From Actinomycetes bacterium (GTDB lineage: Bacteria; Actinomycetota; Thermoleophilia; Gaiellales; Gaiellaceae), in the NCBI GenBank assembly GCA_030624785.1, contig JAUXJK010000108.1, forward strand, positions 1 to 6,936: 6,936 bases of DNA, read 5' to 3'. Positions 1 through 5,923 of this stretch are shown here, in pieces. A model generated the notes under the pieces. The model worked only from the letters and a program-made list of their open reading frames with translations. It was not told the DNA's origin and searched no databases. How positions within the stretch are numbered: position 1 is the stretch's first letter; each line of letters opens with the position of its first letter. Position numbers and translations under genes: made by a program.

Positions 1-838
1 CGTGTGGAACGTTGTAGTGGGCCGTGACGGGAGTTGAGGCAGCAAGGACGATCGCGTTGGCGTTCATGTTGAACGCGATGCCGGTAATGGTGCTCGAGAG
101 GGCCATCTCGGCAATCGCGTCGGCGTCCTTGTTCTTAACGGCAGCGCGCAGCGAACGTCCGATCATCGTAATCGCCCTGATGTTCAACGCGTCAAGAACA
201 GGGTCTGACCCAGTGTTCACGTAGGACTCCGTTGCATGGGCAAGCGCATCGACGCCCGTTGCCGCGATAACCTCGGCAGGCGCGGACATGACCAAAGTGG
301 GGTCGACGATGGCGACGCGGGCCGCGAGGTTACGCGCTGCACAGACCACCTTAAAGTGCTCGGTGGGGTCGGTGATCACCACCACGAATGTCACGTCAGC
401 ACCGGTGCCACACGTCGTCGGTAGGCACACAACGGGCGGGCCTGGCCGCGGCACGAGATCCTTGCCACGATAGTCCCAGATCGAGCCGCCATTCTCGATC
501 AGAGCGCTCGCGGCCTTCGCAGCGTCCATCGAAGAACCCCCGCCGAGTCCGATCAGACTGTCGCAGTTGTTCGACGCGTACAGTTCGCGAATCTCCTCGA
601 GGTTCGTCGTCGTCGGGTTCGTGGCGGTCTCGTCGTACACGACGACATCGATTCCTGCCCCATGCGCATGCTCCGCAACGTGATCGACTGATCCTGCGCG
701 GCGCAGTCCCTGATCTGTCACCAGAAGGGGCCTTGAGGCGCCGAGCTCCTGCAGTCGCACACCGACCTCCTGAGCTGCTCCCGCGCCGTAGAACACGCGA
801 GTCGGGCACTCGAACAGGTGGACAGAGTCCCAGGCCAT
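1..838 (-). CDS. Iron-type alcohol dehydrogenase family protein, C-terminus cut by the window edge
   Basis: This is the first 279 codons of a group III (Fe-ADH) dehydrogenase, a cytoplasmic NAD(P)-dependent enzyme family that interconverts alcohols and aldehydes or ketones; members are usually about 380-400 residues, so roughly 100 are missing. Visible motifs are the nucleotide-binding GGGSSMDAAK at residues 99-108, PTTCGTGADVT at 140-150, and ATGVDALAHA at 193-202, which supplies metal ligands Asp197 and His201. The segment ending in YNVPH supplies His279. The third metal His of the classical family aligns with Leu265, and the His four residues later aligns with Thr269, so the metal site looks incomplete. 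The start is the ATG at 838: an in-frame TGA lies 12 bases upstream, and the Shine-Dalgarno match is weak. It follows the PfkB kinase gene on the same strand after a 144-bp gap holding a possible operator and promoter. The family is clear; the substrate is unknown. Confidence 0.93.
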   Translation of the reverse strand, partial: MAWDSVHLFECPTRVFYGAGAAQEVGVRLQELGASRPLLVTDQGLRRAGSVDHVAEHAHGAGIDVVVYDETATNPTTTNLEEIRELYASNNCDSLIGLGGGSSMDAAKAASALIENGGSIWDYRGKDLVPRPGPPVVCLPTTCGTGADVTFVVVITDPTEHFKVVCAARNLAARVAIVDPTLVMSAPAEVIAATGVDALAHATESYVNTGSDPVLDALNIRAITMIGRSLRAAVKNKDADAIAEMALSSTITGIAFNMNANAIVLAASTPVTAHYNVPH

Positions 839-885
839 TCCGCTAGCTCAGTCTGCTCACGTTGCGTCGGCCCTCACGCGGCGCA

Positions 886-915
886 GTTATATCGCAACCT
901 GGCTCTAAGTGTGAC
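886..915 (-). promoter_or_regulatory. Candidate promoter of the dehydrogenase gene
   Basis: Read on the minus strand, GTCACA (910-915) and TATAAC (886-891) are separated by 18 bases. They match 4 of 6 and 5 of 6 bases of the sigma-70-like consensus. The position, about 50 bases before the dehydrogenase start and directly downstream of a palindromic element, suits a promoter, but such matches arise easily by chance. Confidence 0.3.
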
Positions 916-919
916 CTCG

Positions 920-934
920 TAGAAATCGATTTCA
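920..934. promoter_or_regulatory. Candidate LacI-family operator, copy 1
   Basis: TAGAAATCGATTTCA contains the perfect 12-bp palindrome GAAATCGATTTC (922-933). Its centre fits AANCGNTT, the core shared by many LacI/GalR-family operators. It lies between the kinase and dehydrogenase genes, just upstream of the candidate -35 box. A copy with one mismatch in 15 sits in front of the transporter operon at 1973-1987. The repetition in two intergenic regions is directly visible; assignment to a LacI-type regulator is inferred, and no regulator gene lies in the window. Confidence 0.6.
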
Positions 935-982
935 CTCAGAACGCGCATTCGAGGCCGCTCTTGAACTCTCAGAGTATTTCCG

Positions 983-1855
983 CTACCGCTGCGACGCGTC
1001 TCGGTCGGCTTCGAGCTGGCCTGAGATTCCCGGCGATGTCACGACCGCGGCTCCACAGCGGGCCGCAAGCTCGAGCGCCTCCTCGGCGGTGTCGCCGCGG
1101 GCGAGGCCGAACGTCAGGCCCGCAAGGAAGCTGTCGCCCGCGCCGTAGCTGTCCACTGGCGTCGTGGCGGTCGGCGCTGGCGCGAATCGACGCTCCGGCT
1201 GTCCCTCAACTGCGTATGCCCCACCGGCTGCGCCTGCCGTCGTAACGAGCAGTTTGGGTGGCGGGTCGAGGTCGCCTGCCGAGTAGCGCTCATTCGGGTC
1301 AGTCTCGCTTCGAACAAGAGCGTCGAGCCTGACTCGAGCCTGCTGCAAGACGGGCAGCCAACGCGCCGTTGCCACCAGCACGCGGGCCCGGCGAGCCTCG
1401 GTCACTGCAGCCGCGTCCCCGCACACGAAGCACGCTCCGTCATAGCTGTCGAGCGTTTTCCATGGGAGCTCATCGTGCCCGCGGGGACAGAGTTTCTGGC
1501 CGTGAATGAGAATTGTCCGCTCGGCGTGTGCGTCGACGATCACCACCGCTCTGCGCTGCGGGACGCCGGCCTGTTCGATCCCATGTACCTCGACGCCGCA
1601 CGCGTTGAGCTCAGCCACCGAACGCCGGCTCAGCTCGTCGTCAGTGAGGGCGGTGAAGAAGGCGGTGCGGCTGCCAAGCTTTGCAAGTTGCCGAGCTGCC
1701 GCTGCACCGGCGCCGGCCGGCTCGGAACGCAGAGACGTCGTTTCGATCCACTCGCCGGCGCGAGGTATGCGCTCGACGTGGAGAACGTCGGCCCATTCGC
1801 AATGCCCTACTACGGCGACCTGTAGGGCCGATTTCTTCGCTAACAAGTCTGGCAT
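983..1855 (-). CDS. PfkB/ribokinase-family carbohydrate kinase
   Basis: This is a cytoplasmic ATP-dependent sugar kinase of the ribokinase fold, 290 residues from the ATG at 1855, normal for the family. The N-terminal strand reads VAVVGHCEW (residues 13-21). A Gly/Ala-rich segment at 46-61 replaces the usual substrate-binding GGxxxN pattern, with Ala where Asn is common. PfkB signature 2 is intact at 235-248 (D-S-Y-G-A-G-D-S-F-L-A-G-L-T), with the anion-hole GAGD at 238-241 and Asp241 as the expected catalytic base. The segment DPNERYSAGDLDPPPKL (186-202) resembles actinobacterial PfkB homologues I remember; that is recollection, not a search. An alternative TTG start at 1912 would add 19 residues after a weak CAGGG; I prefer the ATG because homologues begin close to the first strand, though it has no clear Shine-Dalgarno. 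The gene diverges from the importer operon and precedes the dehydrogenase, so it probably phosphorylates the imported sugar or a derivative. The substrate cannot be told. Confidence 0.9.
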   Translation of the reverse strand: MPDLLAKKSALQVAVVGHCEWADVLHVERIPRAGEWIETTSLRSEPAGAGAAAARQLAKLGSRTAFFTALTDDELSRRSVAELNACGVEVHGIEQAGVPQRRAVVIVDAHAERTILIHGQKLCPRGHDELPWKTLDSYDGACFVCGDAAAVTEARRARVLVATARWLPVLQQARVRLDALVRSETDPNERYSAGDLDPPPKLLVTTAGAAGGAYAVEGQPERRFAPAPTATTPVDSYGAGDSFLAGLTFGLARGDTAEEALELAARCGAAVVTSPGISGQLEADRDASQR

Positions 1856-1905
1856 TGGAGCGTCATAGTCGTGCAAGACGGTGTAGTCGAAATCCCCGCT
1901 CTGAC

Positions 1906-1934
1906 TGGACAACAGCTGGTAGCCCTGATATTAG
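1906..1934 (+). promoter_or_regulatory. Candidate promoter of the ABC importer operon
   Basis: TGGACA (1906-1911) and TATTAG (1929-1934) are separated by 17 bases, matching 5 of 6 and 4 of 6 bases of the sigma-70-like consensus. Transcription from here would start near 1941 and leave a leader of about 120 bases, with the operator copy at 1973-1987 inside it, a position where a bound repressor could act as a roadblock. The match is weak, and the box overlaps the possible upstream kinase start at 1912. Confidence 0.27.
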
Positions 1935-1972
1935 TGCCGCAATCGCCGGTCGTAACTCTCGCTACGGTCGGA

Positions 1973-1987
1973 TAGAAATCGTTTTCA
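1973..1987. promoter_or_regulatory. Candidate LacI-family operator, copy 2
   Basis: TAGAAATCGTTTTCA matches the element at 920-934 in 14 of 15 positions and keeps the central CG and the GAAA/TTTC arms. It lies in the divergent region between the kinase and the binding-protein gene, 72 bases before the latter's start, so it could govern the importer, the kinase or both. The centres of the two copies are 1053 bp apart, which would permit DNA looping. The regulator itself is not in the window. Confidence 0.6.
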
Positions 1988-2049
1988 AGAAGAAACAGAA
2001 GATGGAGATCAAATGGTGATGTTGATCCCAATATCGGCCTCGGTACGGA

Positions 2050-2057
2050 AGGTGAGG
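2050..2057 (+). promoter_or_regulatory. Strong ribosome binding site of the binding-protein gene
   Basis: AGGTGAGG precedes the ATG at 2060 and contains AGGTGA, a close match to the 16S anti-Shine-Dalgarno complement. It fixes the start of the binding-protein gene. It contrasts with the three downstream genes, which have weak or no visible Shine-Dalgarno sequences and probably rely on translational coupling. Confidence 0.7.
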
Positions 2058-2059
2058 AC

Positions 2060-3919
2060 ATGCAGAAACGTTTGAAGAGGATCGCTGATGCACTCCCGGA
2101 GGAGGGAGTTCTTGCGAAATCGTTGAATCGCAAGCAGTTCGTCGCAGGGGCCGGCGCAGTCGGCCTCACTGCGATTCTTGCCGCTTGTGGCGGTGATGAC
2201 GATGACTCATCGTCCGAGCCGGCGCCAGCGCCAGCAGAGCCGCCAGCGGAGGAGCCAGCGCCGGCAGAGCCGCCAGCGGAGGAGCCAGCGGCACCAGCAC
2301 CACCGGACGCCCCGCCCGAAGAACCTGCTGCGCCTCCCGCCACGTCCGACGAGGCGCCTCTGAAGGACGGGCTTGCTGAAGGGAAGTGGGGAGGCCCGAC
2401 AGGATTCGAGGGAGCAGAGAACTACCAGTACGAGTTCGACTCAGAAGAAGGTCGGGCCATGCAGGCGCTCCGACAGGCCGTGCAAGACGGCACCGCGCCT
2501 GATTCGATCAAGATGCAGGTGCTCGGTGGCGCTCGTGGCCACGTCGACGTTCCGAATCCGGAGGGCGCGCCCTCGCTCGCCCAGTTGTTCGAGGAAGAGA
2601 CCGGCGGGATTCCCATCGACATCGCGGTCGAGACGACGCCGGAGACGAACTTCTCCGACAACCTGCAGAACCTCTCGACGCAGAACGGCAGCTTCGACCT
2701 CGTGCAGACGGCGTCGTCGGACATCGGCGACCTGGCGACGGGTGGCCTGCTGCTAAACCTGGACGAGTTCGTTGCGACGCATCAGCCGAGCTGGTCTGAC
2801 TCAGAGTTCGGCTACGAGGGTGGCCAGCAGGTGGTCAACCTGTTCAACACGTTCGAAGGCTCGACATACGTTGTTGCCTTCGACAACGACACCCAGCCAT
2901 ATGCGTACCGGGCGGACTTGTTCGAGGACGCAACGGAGCAGGGGAACTTCGAGGACACCTACGGCCGTGCACTGCGCTTCCCGGTCACCTGGGAGGAGCA
3001 TGCGCAGGTTGCGGAGTTCTTCACGCGCAAGGACGCCGACACGCCGCTGTTCGGCGATGTCGCGACACACGCGCCGTTCTGGCAGGTCGTGAACTGGCAG
3101 CAGCGGTTCGTGAGTTCGGCCAATCCCGATGCGTACTACTTCAACGACGACGGCTCCTCGAACATCGGCACGGACGCCGGTGTCAGGGCCGCTGAAGAGC
3201 ACGTCAAGGCGTTGGAGTGGGGCGGTCCAAACGCTCTCACGGACATCTGGATCGACCAGTACAGCGCAATGGGCGCTGGCAACGCCGTGATGGGCAACAG
3301 CTTCCCGAACATCACCAAGATCATGCCGGGCAACCCCGACCTCGACCTGAACGGTTTCGGGCAGTACATCGCGACCGATCTCACCCCGGGCAGGGTCGTC
3401 GATGGCGAGCTCATCCGCCGTCCTGTCCTGTTCTTCAACATCGCGTGGGGCGTCAACGGATTCGCGGACGCAGCCCGGCAAGAGCCGGCCTACCTGTTCC
3501 TGCAGTGGGCGGGTGGAGCACGCATCTACACATGGATCACGGCAAACCCTGCCGGCTTCATGGATCCCCACCACACCTACTCGTTCAACGATCAGGCAAC
3601 GGTCGACAGCTACAGCCGAGGCTCACTAAACGAGCGTGGCGAGCAGTCGGGCCAGGTGCTGAAGGACATCATCCCGTTCACCGCGCCACTCATCACGCAC
3701 CGAGGCGCCGGCGAGTACACGAACGCACTCGACATCGAGCTCGCGAACGCACTAACAGGCCAGAAGACGGCGGAGCAGGCGATCATGGACGCGTCGAACG
3801 AGTGGGACCAGATCACCGAGCGACTTGGCGTCGCAGAGCAGGCCGCATCGATCGCCGCAACGCGCGGGGTCTGGCCGACCGCCACACAGACACCACCGGA
3901 CGACGTCGTAACGGCCTAG
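2060..3919 (+). CDS. ABC transporter solute-binding lipoprotein, CUT1 (family 1) type
   Basis: This is the extracytoplasmic receptor that should capture a carbohydrate or polyol and deliver it to the permeases encoded next. The first 43 residues form a lipoprotein signal: a basic n-region ending in RK (24-25), a hydrophobic stretch (26-40) and the lipobox LAAC, with lipidated Cys43. After an Asp/Ser run (46-52) comes a low-complexity Pro/Glu/Ala linker to about residue 95, probably a spacer holding the domain off the membrane. The rest (about 105-619) resembles a family 1 binding-protein fold, with a strand-like start near 151, NLSTQNGSFDLVQT at 204-217, and a C-lobe around AARQEPAYLFLQWAGGARIY (471-490). 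At 619 residues it is longer than common maltose-type binding proteins (about 400-450) and nearer the large class I associate with two-ATPase glycerol-type importers. The start is set by a strong Shine-Dalgarno. The ligand is unknown. Confidence 0.93.
   Translation: MQKRLKRIADALPEEGVLAKSLNRKQFVAGAGAVGLTAILAACGGDDDDSSSEPAPAPAEPPAEEPAPAEPPAEEPAAPAPPDAPPEEPAAPPATSDEAPLKDGLAEGKWGGPTGFEGAENYQYEFDSEEGRAMQALRQAVQDGTAPDSIKMQVLGGARGHVDVPNPEGAPSLAQLFEEETGGIPIDIAVETTPETNFSDNLQNLSTQNGSFDLVQTASSDIGDLATGGLLLNLDEFVATHQPSWSDSEFGYEGGQQVVNLFNTFEGSTYVVAFDNDTQPYAYRADLFEDATEQGNFEDTYGRALRFPVTWEEHAQVAEFFTRKDADTPLFGDVATHAPFWQVVNWQQRFVSSANPDAYYFNDDGSSNIGTDAGVRAAEEHVKALEWGGPNALTDIWIDQYSAMGAGNAVMGNSFPNITKIMPGNPDLDLNGFGQYIATDLTPGRVVDGELIRRPVLFFNIAWGVNGFADAARQEPAYLFLQWAGGARIYTWITANPAGFMDPHHTYSFNDQATVDSYSRGSLNERGEQSGQVLKDIIPFTAPLITHRGAGEYTNALDIELANALTGQKTAEQAIMDASNEWDQITERLGVAEQAASIAATRGVWPTATQTPPDDVVTA
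2231..2290 (+). repeat. Two tandem 30-bp repeats encoding the Pro/Glu/Ala linker
   Basis: Units 2231-2260 and 2261-2290 match in 29 of 30 bases; only the third base differs. Each encodes ten residues, reading PAEPPAEEPA in both copies. The repeat is in frame, so gain or loss of a unit would change linker length without breaking the protein, as expected for a slippage-prone spacer. Confidence 0.9.
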
Positions 3920-3940
3920 CGCGAGCGCGCACCGCCCGCG

Positions 3941-4975
3941 ATGGAAGCAGGCTCGACAGAGACAGGTCGGCAGGCGCCCGCGAAGGGGCGCCTGTCGACT
4001 TTCGCACGGTCAGAAAAGGCGACCGCCGGTACGCTGATCACGCCGAGTCGACTCGTACTCGCTTTCATCATTCTCTTTCCAGCTTCCGTAGCGATCTACA
4101 TCGGCTTCACCGAGTGGAGTCCGGTCACCGGAGACCAGTGGTGGGAGGCCTACAAGTCGTGGGTGTGGTTCGACCAGTACTGGGCAGCCCTAAACGAGAC
4201 GTCGTTCTGGCTCGCCATCTGGCGCACCGTTCTGATCACGGGAGTGGCCGTGACCGTCGAGTTCATCCTCGGACTCGTGCTTGGCCTGCTCTTTGTCGAG
4301 AACTTCCGCGGCCGCGGCATTCTCACCGTGATCTTCCTCATGCCGATGATGGTTGTGCCGGCCGTCTCTGGCTTCATCTTCTTCATGCTCCTTCAGCGCG
4401 ATGGCCCCGTAAACGATGCCTTGAGCATCGTCTTGCCAGGAGAAGTCAGGATCGGCTGGCTTCAGGATCCGAGCATTGCTCCATGGTCTGTGATGATGGT
4501 GGACATCTGGCAGTGGACACCGTTGATGTTCTTGATTCTGCTGGCGGGGCTCGTTGCGGTGCCCGAAGATCAGCTCAATCAGGCACGCGTGCTCGGTGCT
4601 GGTTTCTACTACCGGCTTCGCTACATCATGGTTCCGATGTTGAAACCAGTGATCTTGATTGCGATCATCATTCGCGCAATGGAGACGCTCAAGCTTTTCG
4701 ACCAGTCGTGGCTGTTGACGCGCGGTGGGCCTGGCGAGGCAAGCACGACCATCTCGGTGTACCTGTTCCGCGAGGTGTTCCAGAACGCTCGCTGGGGTTT
4801 TGCCTCCGCCGCCGCGATCTTGATTCTGATCTTCGTCAGCGTTCTGGCGATCTTTGCCATTCGACCGATCGAACGGGGTCAGGAGGAGACGCTCGAGGAG
4901 ATGATGGTCGAATCCGCACTCGGTGACGACGACCAAGGGCCGACGTCGATTCCCAGCGAGCGAGCGGGCAGCTGA
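3941..4975 (+). CDS. ABC transporter permease, MalF-like (first CUT1 permease)
   Basis: This is an inner-membrane subunit of the importer, 344 residues. Hydrophobic segments lie near residues 37-56, 92-118, 127-151, 183-204, 233-246 and 287-308, consistent with six transmembrane helices. The cytoplasmic coupling loop that docks on the ATPase lies at about 209-232 (PEDQLNQARVLGAG, then IMVP); the usual EAA triplet is NQA here, while the conserved Gly219 and the terminal Pro232 are kept. RGGPG at 261-265 is a familiar feature of CUT1 permeases. The start is the ATG at 3941, the only ATG, GTG or TTG codon before the first helix. No Shine-Dalgarno is visible before it, and a strong hairpin occupies codons 8-21. 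The gene is 21 bp after the binding-protein stop, in the same frame, and its TGA overlaps the next ATG by one base. The acidic C-terminal tail (about 311-344) is probably cytoplasmic. Confidence 0.93.
   Translation: MEAGSTETGRQAPAKGRLSTFARSEKATAGTLITPSRLVLAFIILFPASVAIYIGFTEWSPVTGDQWWEAYKSWVWFDQYWAALNETSFWLAIWRTVLITGVAVTVEFILGLVLGLLFVENFRGRGILTVIFLMPMMVVPAVSGFIFFMLLQRDGPVNDALSIVLPGEVRIGWLQDPSIAPWSVMMVDIWQWTPLMFLILLAGLVAVPEDQLNQARVLGAGFYYRLRYIMVPMLKPVILIAIIIRAMETLKLFDQSWLLTRGGPGEASTTISVYLFREVFQNARWGFASAAAILILIFVSVLAIFAIRPIERGQEETLEEMMVESALGDDDQGPTSIPSERAGS
3964..4001 (+). other. Strong RNA hairpin at the binding-protein/permease junction
   Basis: Bases 3964-3979 pair with 3986-4001 to give a 16-bp stem including two G-U pairs, with a six-base GCGAAG loop. 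The inner nine pairs (CAGGCGCCC with GGGCGCCTG) are perfect. It lies inside the first permease gene, 45 bases after the binding-protein stop. No T-tract follows, so it is not a typical intrinsic terminator. It could protect the upstream message from 3' decay or slow translation of the permease, both of which would favour excess binding protein. The pairing is seen directly; the role is inferred. Confidence 0.55.
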
Positions 4976-5919
4976 TGGAAGGCACCACCGACGCAGCCCG
5001 ATCAGCGTCGCCCCTGGTAGCTGCCGAGCGCGCGGAGCCGAAGATCGCTTCGGCGAACGCCCGGCGGGTGCGTCAGACCGGCAAGTGGTTCGCGATCCTG
5101 GTCATCGCCGGGTTCTTCATGTTCCCGATCTACTGGGTAGCCACCATGTCGATCAAGCCGCAGGCGGAGTGGAACCCTCCAGGCGGCGGGACGATCTGGG
5201 TCCCAGAGAATCCTACGTTCGACAACTACCGCAGCATCTTCGGGCTCGAGAAGCGGAGCGGATTCTCGTCGACAGGTTCGCGGGACGCCGTGCCCTCAAT
5301 CGTCAACAGTCTGATCACTGCGGTCGGGGGCACCCTGTTTGCACTGGTCATCGGCATATTGGCCGCATACGGAATAGCACGCTGGCGGGCCGGAGGACGC
5401 CTCCTGCCGTTCCAGATCCTTCAGTTGCGGATGTTCCCGCCCGTGGCGATCATCATCCCGATCTTGATCATGTGGGTGTTCCTCGGCTTACAGGACACAC
5501 GTTTGGGACTGATCATCATCTATGGCTCGCTCACATTCCCCTTCGTCGTCTGGCTCACGCGTAGCTTTTTCCAGGAAGTCCCGCGCGAGCTGTCCGAAGC
5601 GGCGATCGTCGATGGCTGCACGCAGTGGGGCGCATTCATCAAGGTGGTCTTGCCTCAAGTGAAGGGAGGGATCGCCGCGACTGCTCTCTTTGTCTTCATT
5701 CTGAACTGGTCAGACTTCATCATTGCGCTCGTACTTACACAGCAGGAAGCAACGACCGCTCCAGTCTTCTTGAACTCGCTTGTGTCGGGGGCTCAGGGCC
5801 GCGAGTTCGGAAGTCAGGCTGCCCTCGCTGTCGTATTGATGATCCCGCCGATCGTGTTCGGGCTCTCGATCAATCGCTATCTCGTACGCGGGCTGACCTT
5901 CGGAGCGATCAAGCGGTAG
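4975..5919 (+). CDS. ABC transporter permease, MalG-like (second CUT1 permease)
   Basis: This is the second inner-membrane subunit of the importer, 314 residues, expected to pair with the upstream MalF-like permease to form the channel. Hydrophobic segments lie at about 38-58, 106-135, 150-171, 177-198, 231-254 and 281-303, giving six helices. The ATPase-docking loop is close to consensus: E208-A209-A210, Gly214, and the closing VVLP at 224-227, preceded by RELS. MFPPVAIIIPI (153-163) and the C-terminal GLTFGAIKR are typical of MalG-type permeases. The start ATG at 4975 overlaps the stop of the previous gene in TGATG, which implies coupled translation; no strong Shine-Dalgarno is seen. The ATPase gene begins four bases after its stop. 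The family is certain, the sugar is not. Confidence 0.95.
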   Translation: MEGTTDAARSASPLVAAERAEPKIASANARRVRQTGKWFAILVIAGFFMFPIYWVATMSIKPQAEWNPPGGGTIWVPENPTFDNYRSIFGLEKRSGFSSTGSRDAVPSIVNSLITAVGGTLFALVIGILAAYGIARWRAGGRLLPFQILQLRMFPPVAIIIPILIMWVFLGLQDTRLGLIIIYGSLTFPFVVWLTRSFFQEVPRELSEAAIVDGCTQWGAFIKVVLPQVKGGIAATALFVFILNWSDFIIALVLTQQEATTAPVFLNSLVSGAQGREFGSQAALAVVLMIPPIVFGLSINRYLVRGLTFGAIKR

Positions 5920-5923
5920 CGCT

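Noticed and set aside
388..846. A 152-codon open frame on the plus strand across the dehydrogenase gene
   Set aside because: It is dominated by Arg and Ser with no motif, and the minus strand here encodes a clear iron-type dehydrogenase.
920..934. The palindrome considered as a CcpA-type catabolite response element
   Set aside because: It matches the cre pattern at 13 of 14 positions, but CcpA is a regulator of Bacillota and the window looks actinobacterial; a local LacI-family regulator is the better guess.
2002..2019. A five-codon reading frame (MEIKW) in the leader of the importer operon, considered as a leader peptide
   Set aside because: It is too short, has no repeated regulatory codons and no accompanying attenuator hairpin.
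2801..3574. A 257-codon open frame on the minus strand opposite the binding-protein gene
   Set aside because: No family motif or credible ribosome site is visible, and it mirrors the codon positions of the real gene on the other strand.
3917..3943. Binding protein and first permease in the same frame separated by TAG, considered as a readthrough fusion or broken gene
   Set aside because: Both proteins have complete, normal ends, and the permease has its own ATG seven codons later; separate genes are the standard arrangement in this family.
3964..4001. The junction hairpin considered as a rho-independent terminator
   Set aside because: It is not followed by a run of T and lies inside the permease coding region with the operon continuing, so I kept it only as a structural element.
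3217..4926. A 569-codon open frame on the plus strand overlapping the end of the binding protein and the first permease
   Set aside because: It is Arg/His/Pro-rich with no recognisable domain and lies in another frame across two clearly conserved genes, as expected from GC-rich codon bias.
4190..4936. A 248-codon open frame on the minus strand opposite the first permease
   Set aside because: The product is His/Asp/Glu-rich and domainless, and it is the antisense of a transmembrane-coding region.
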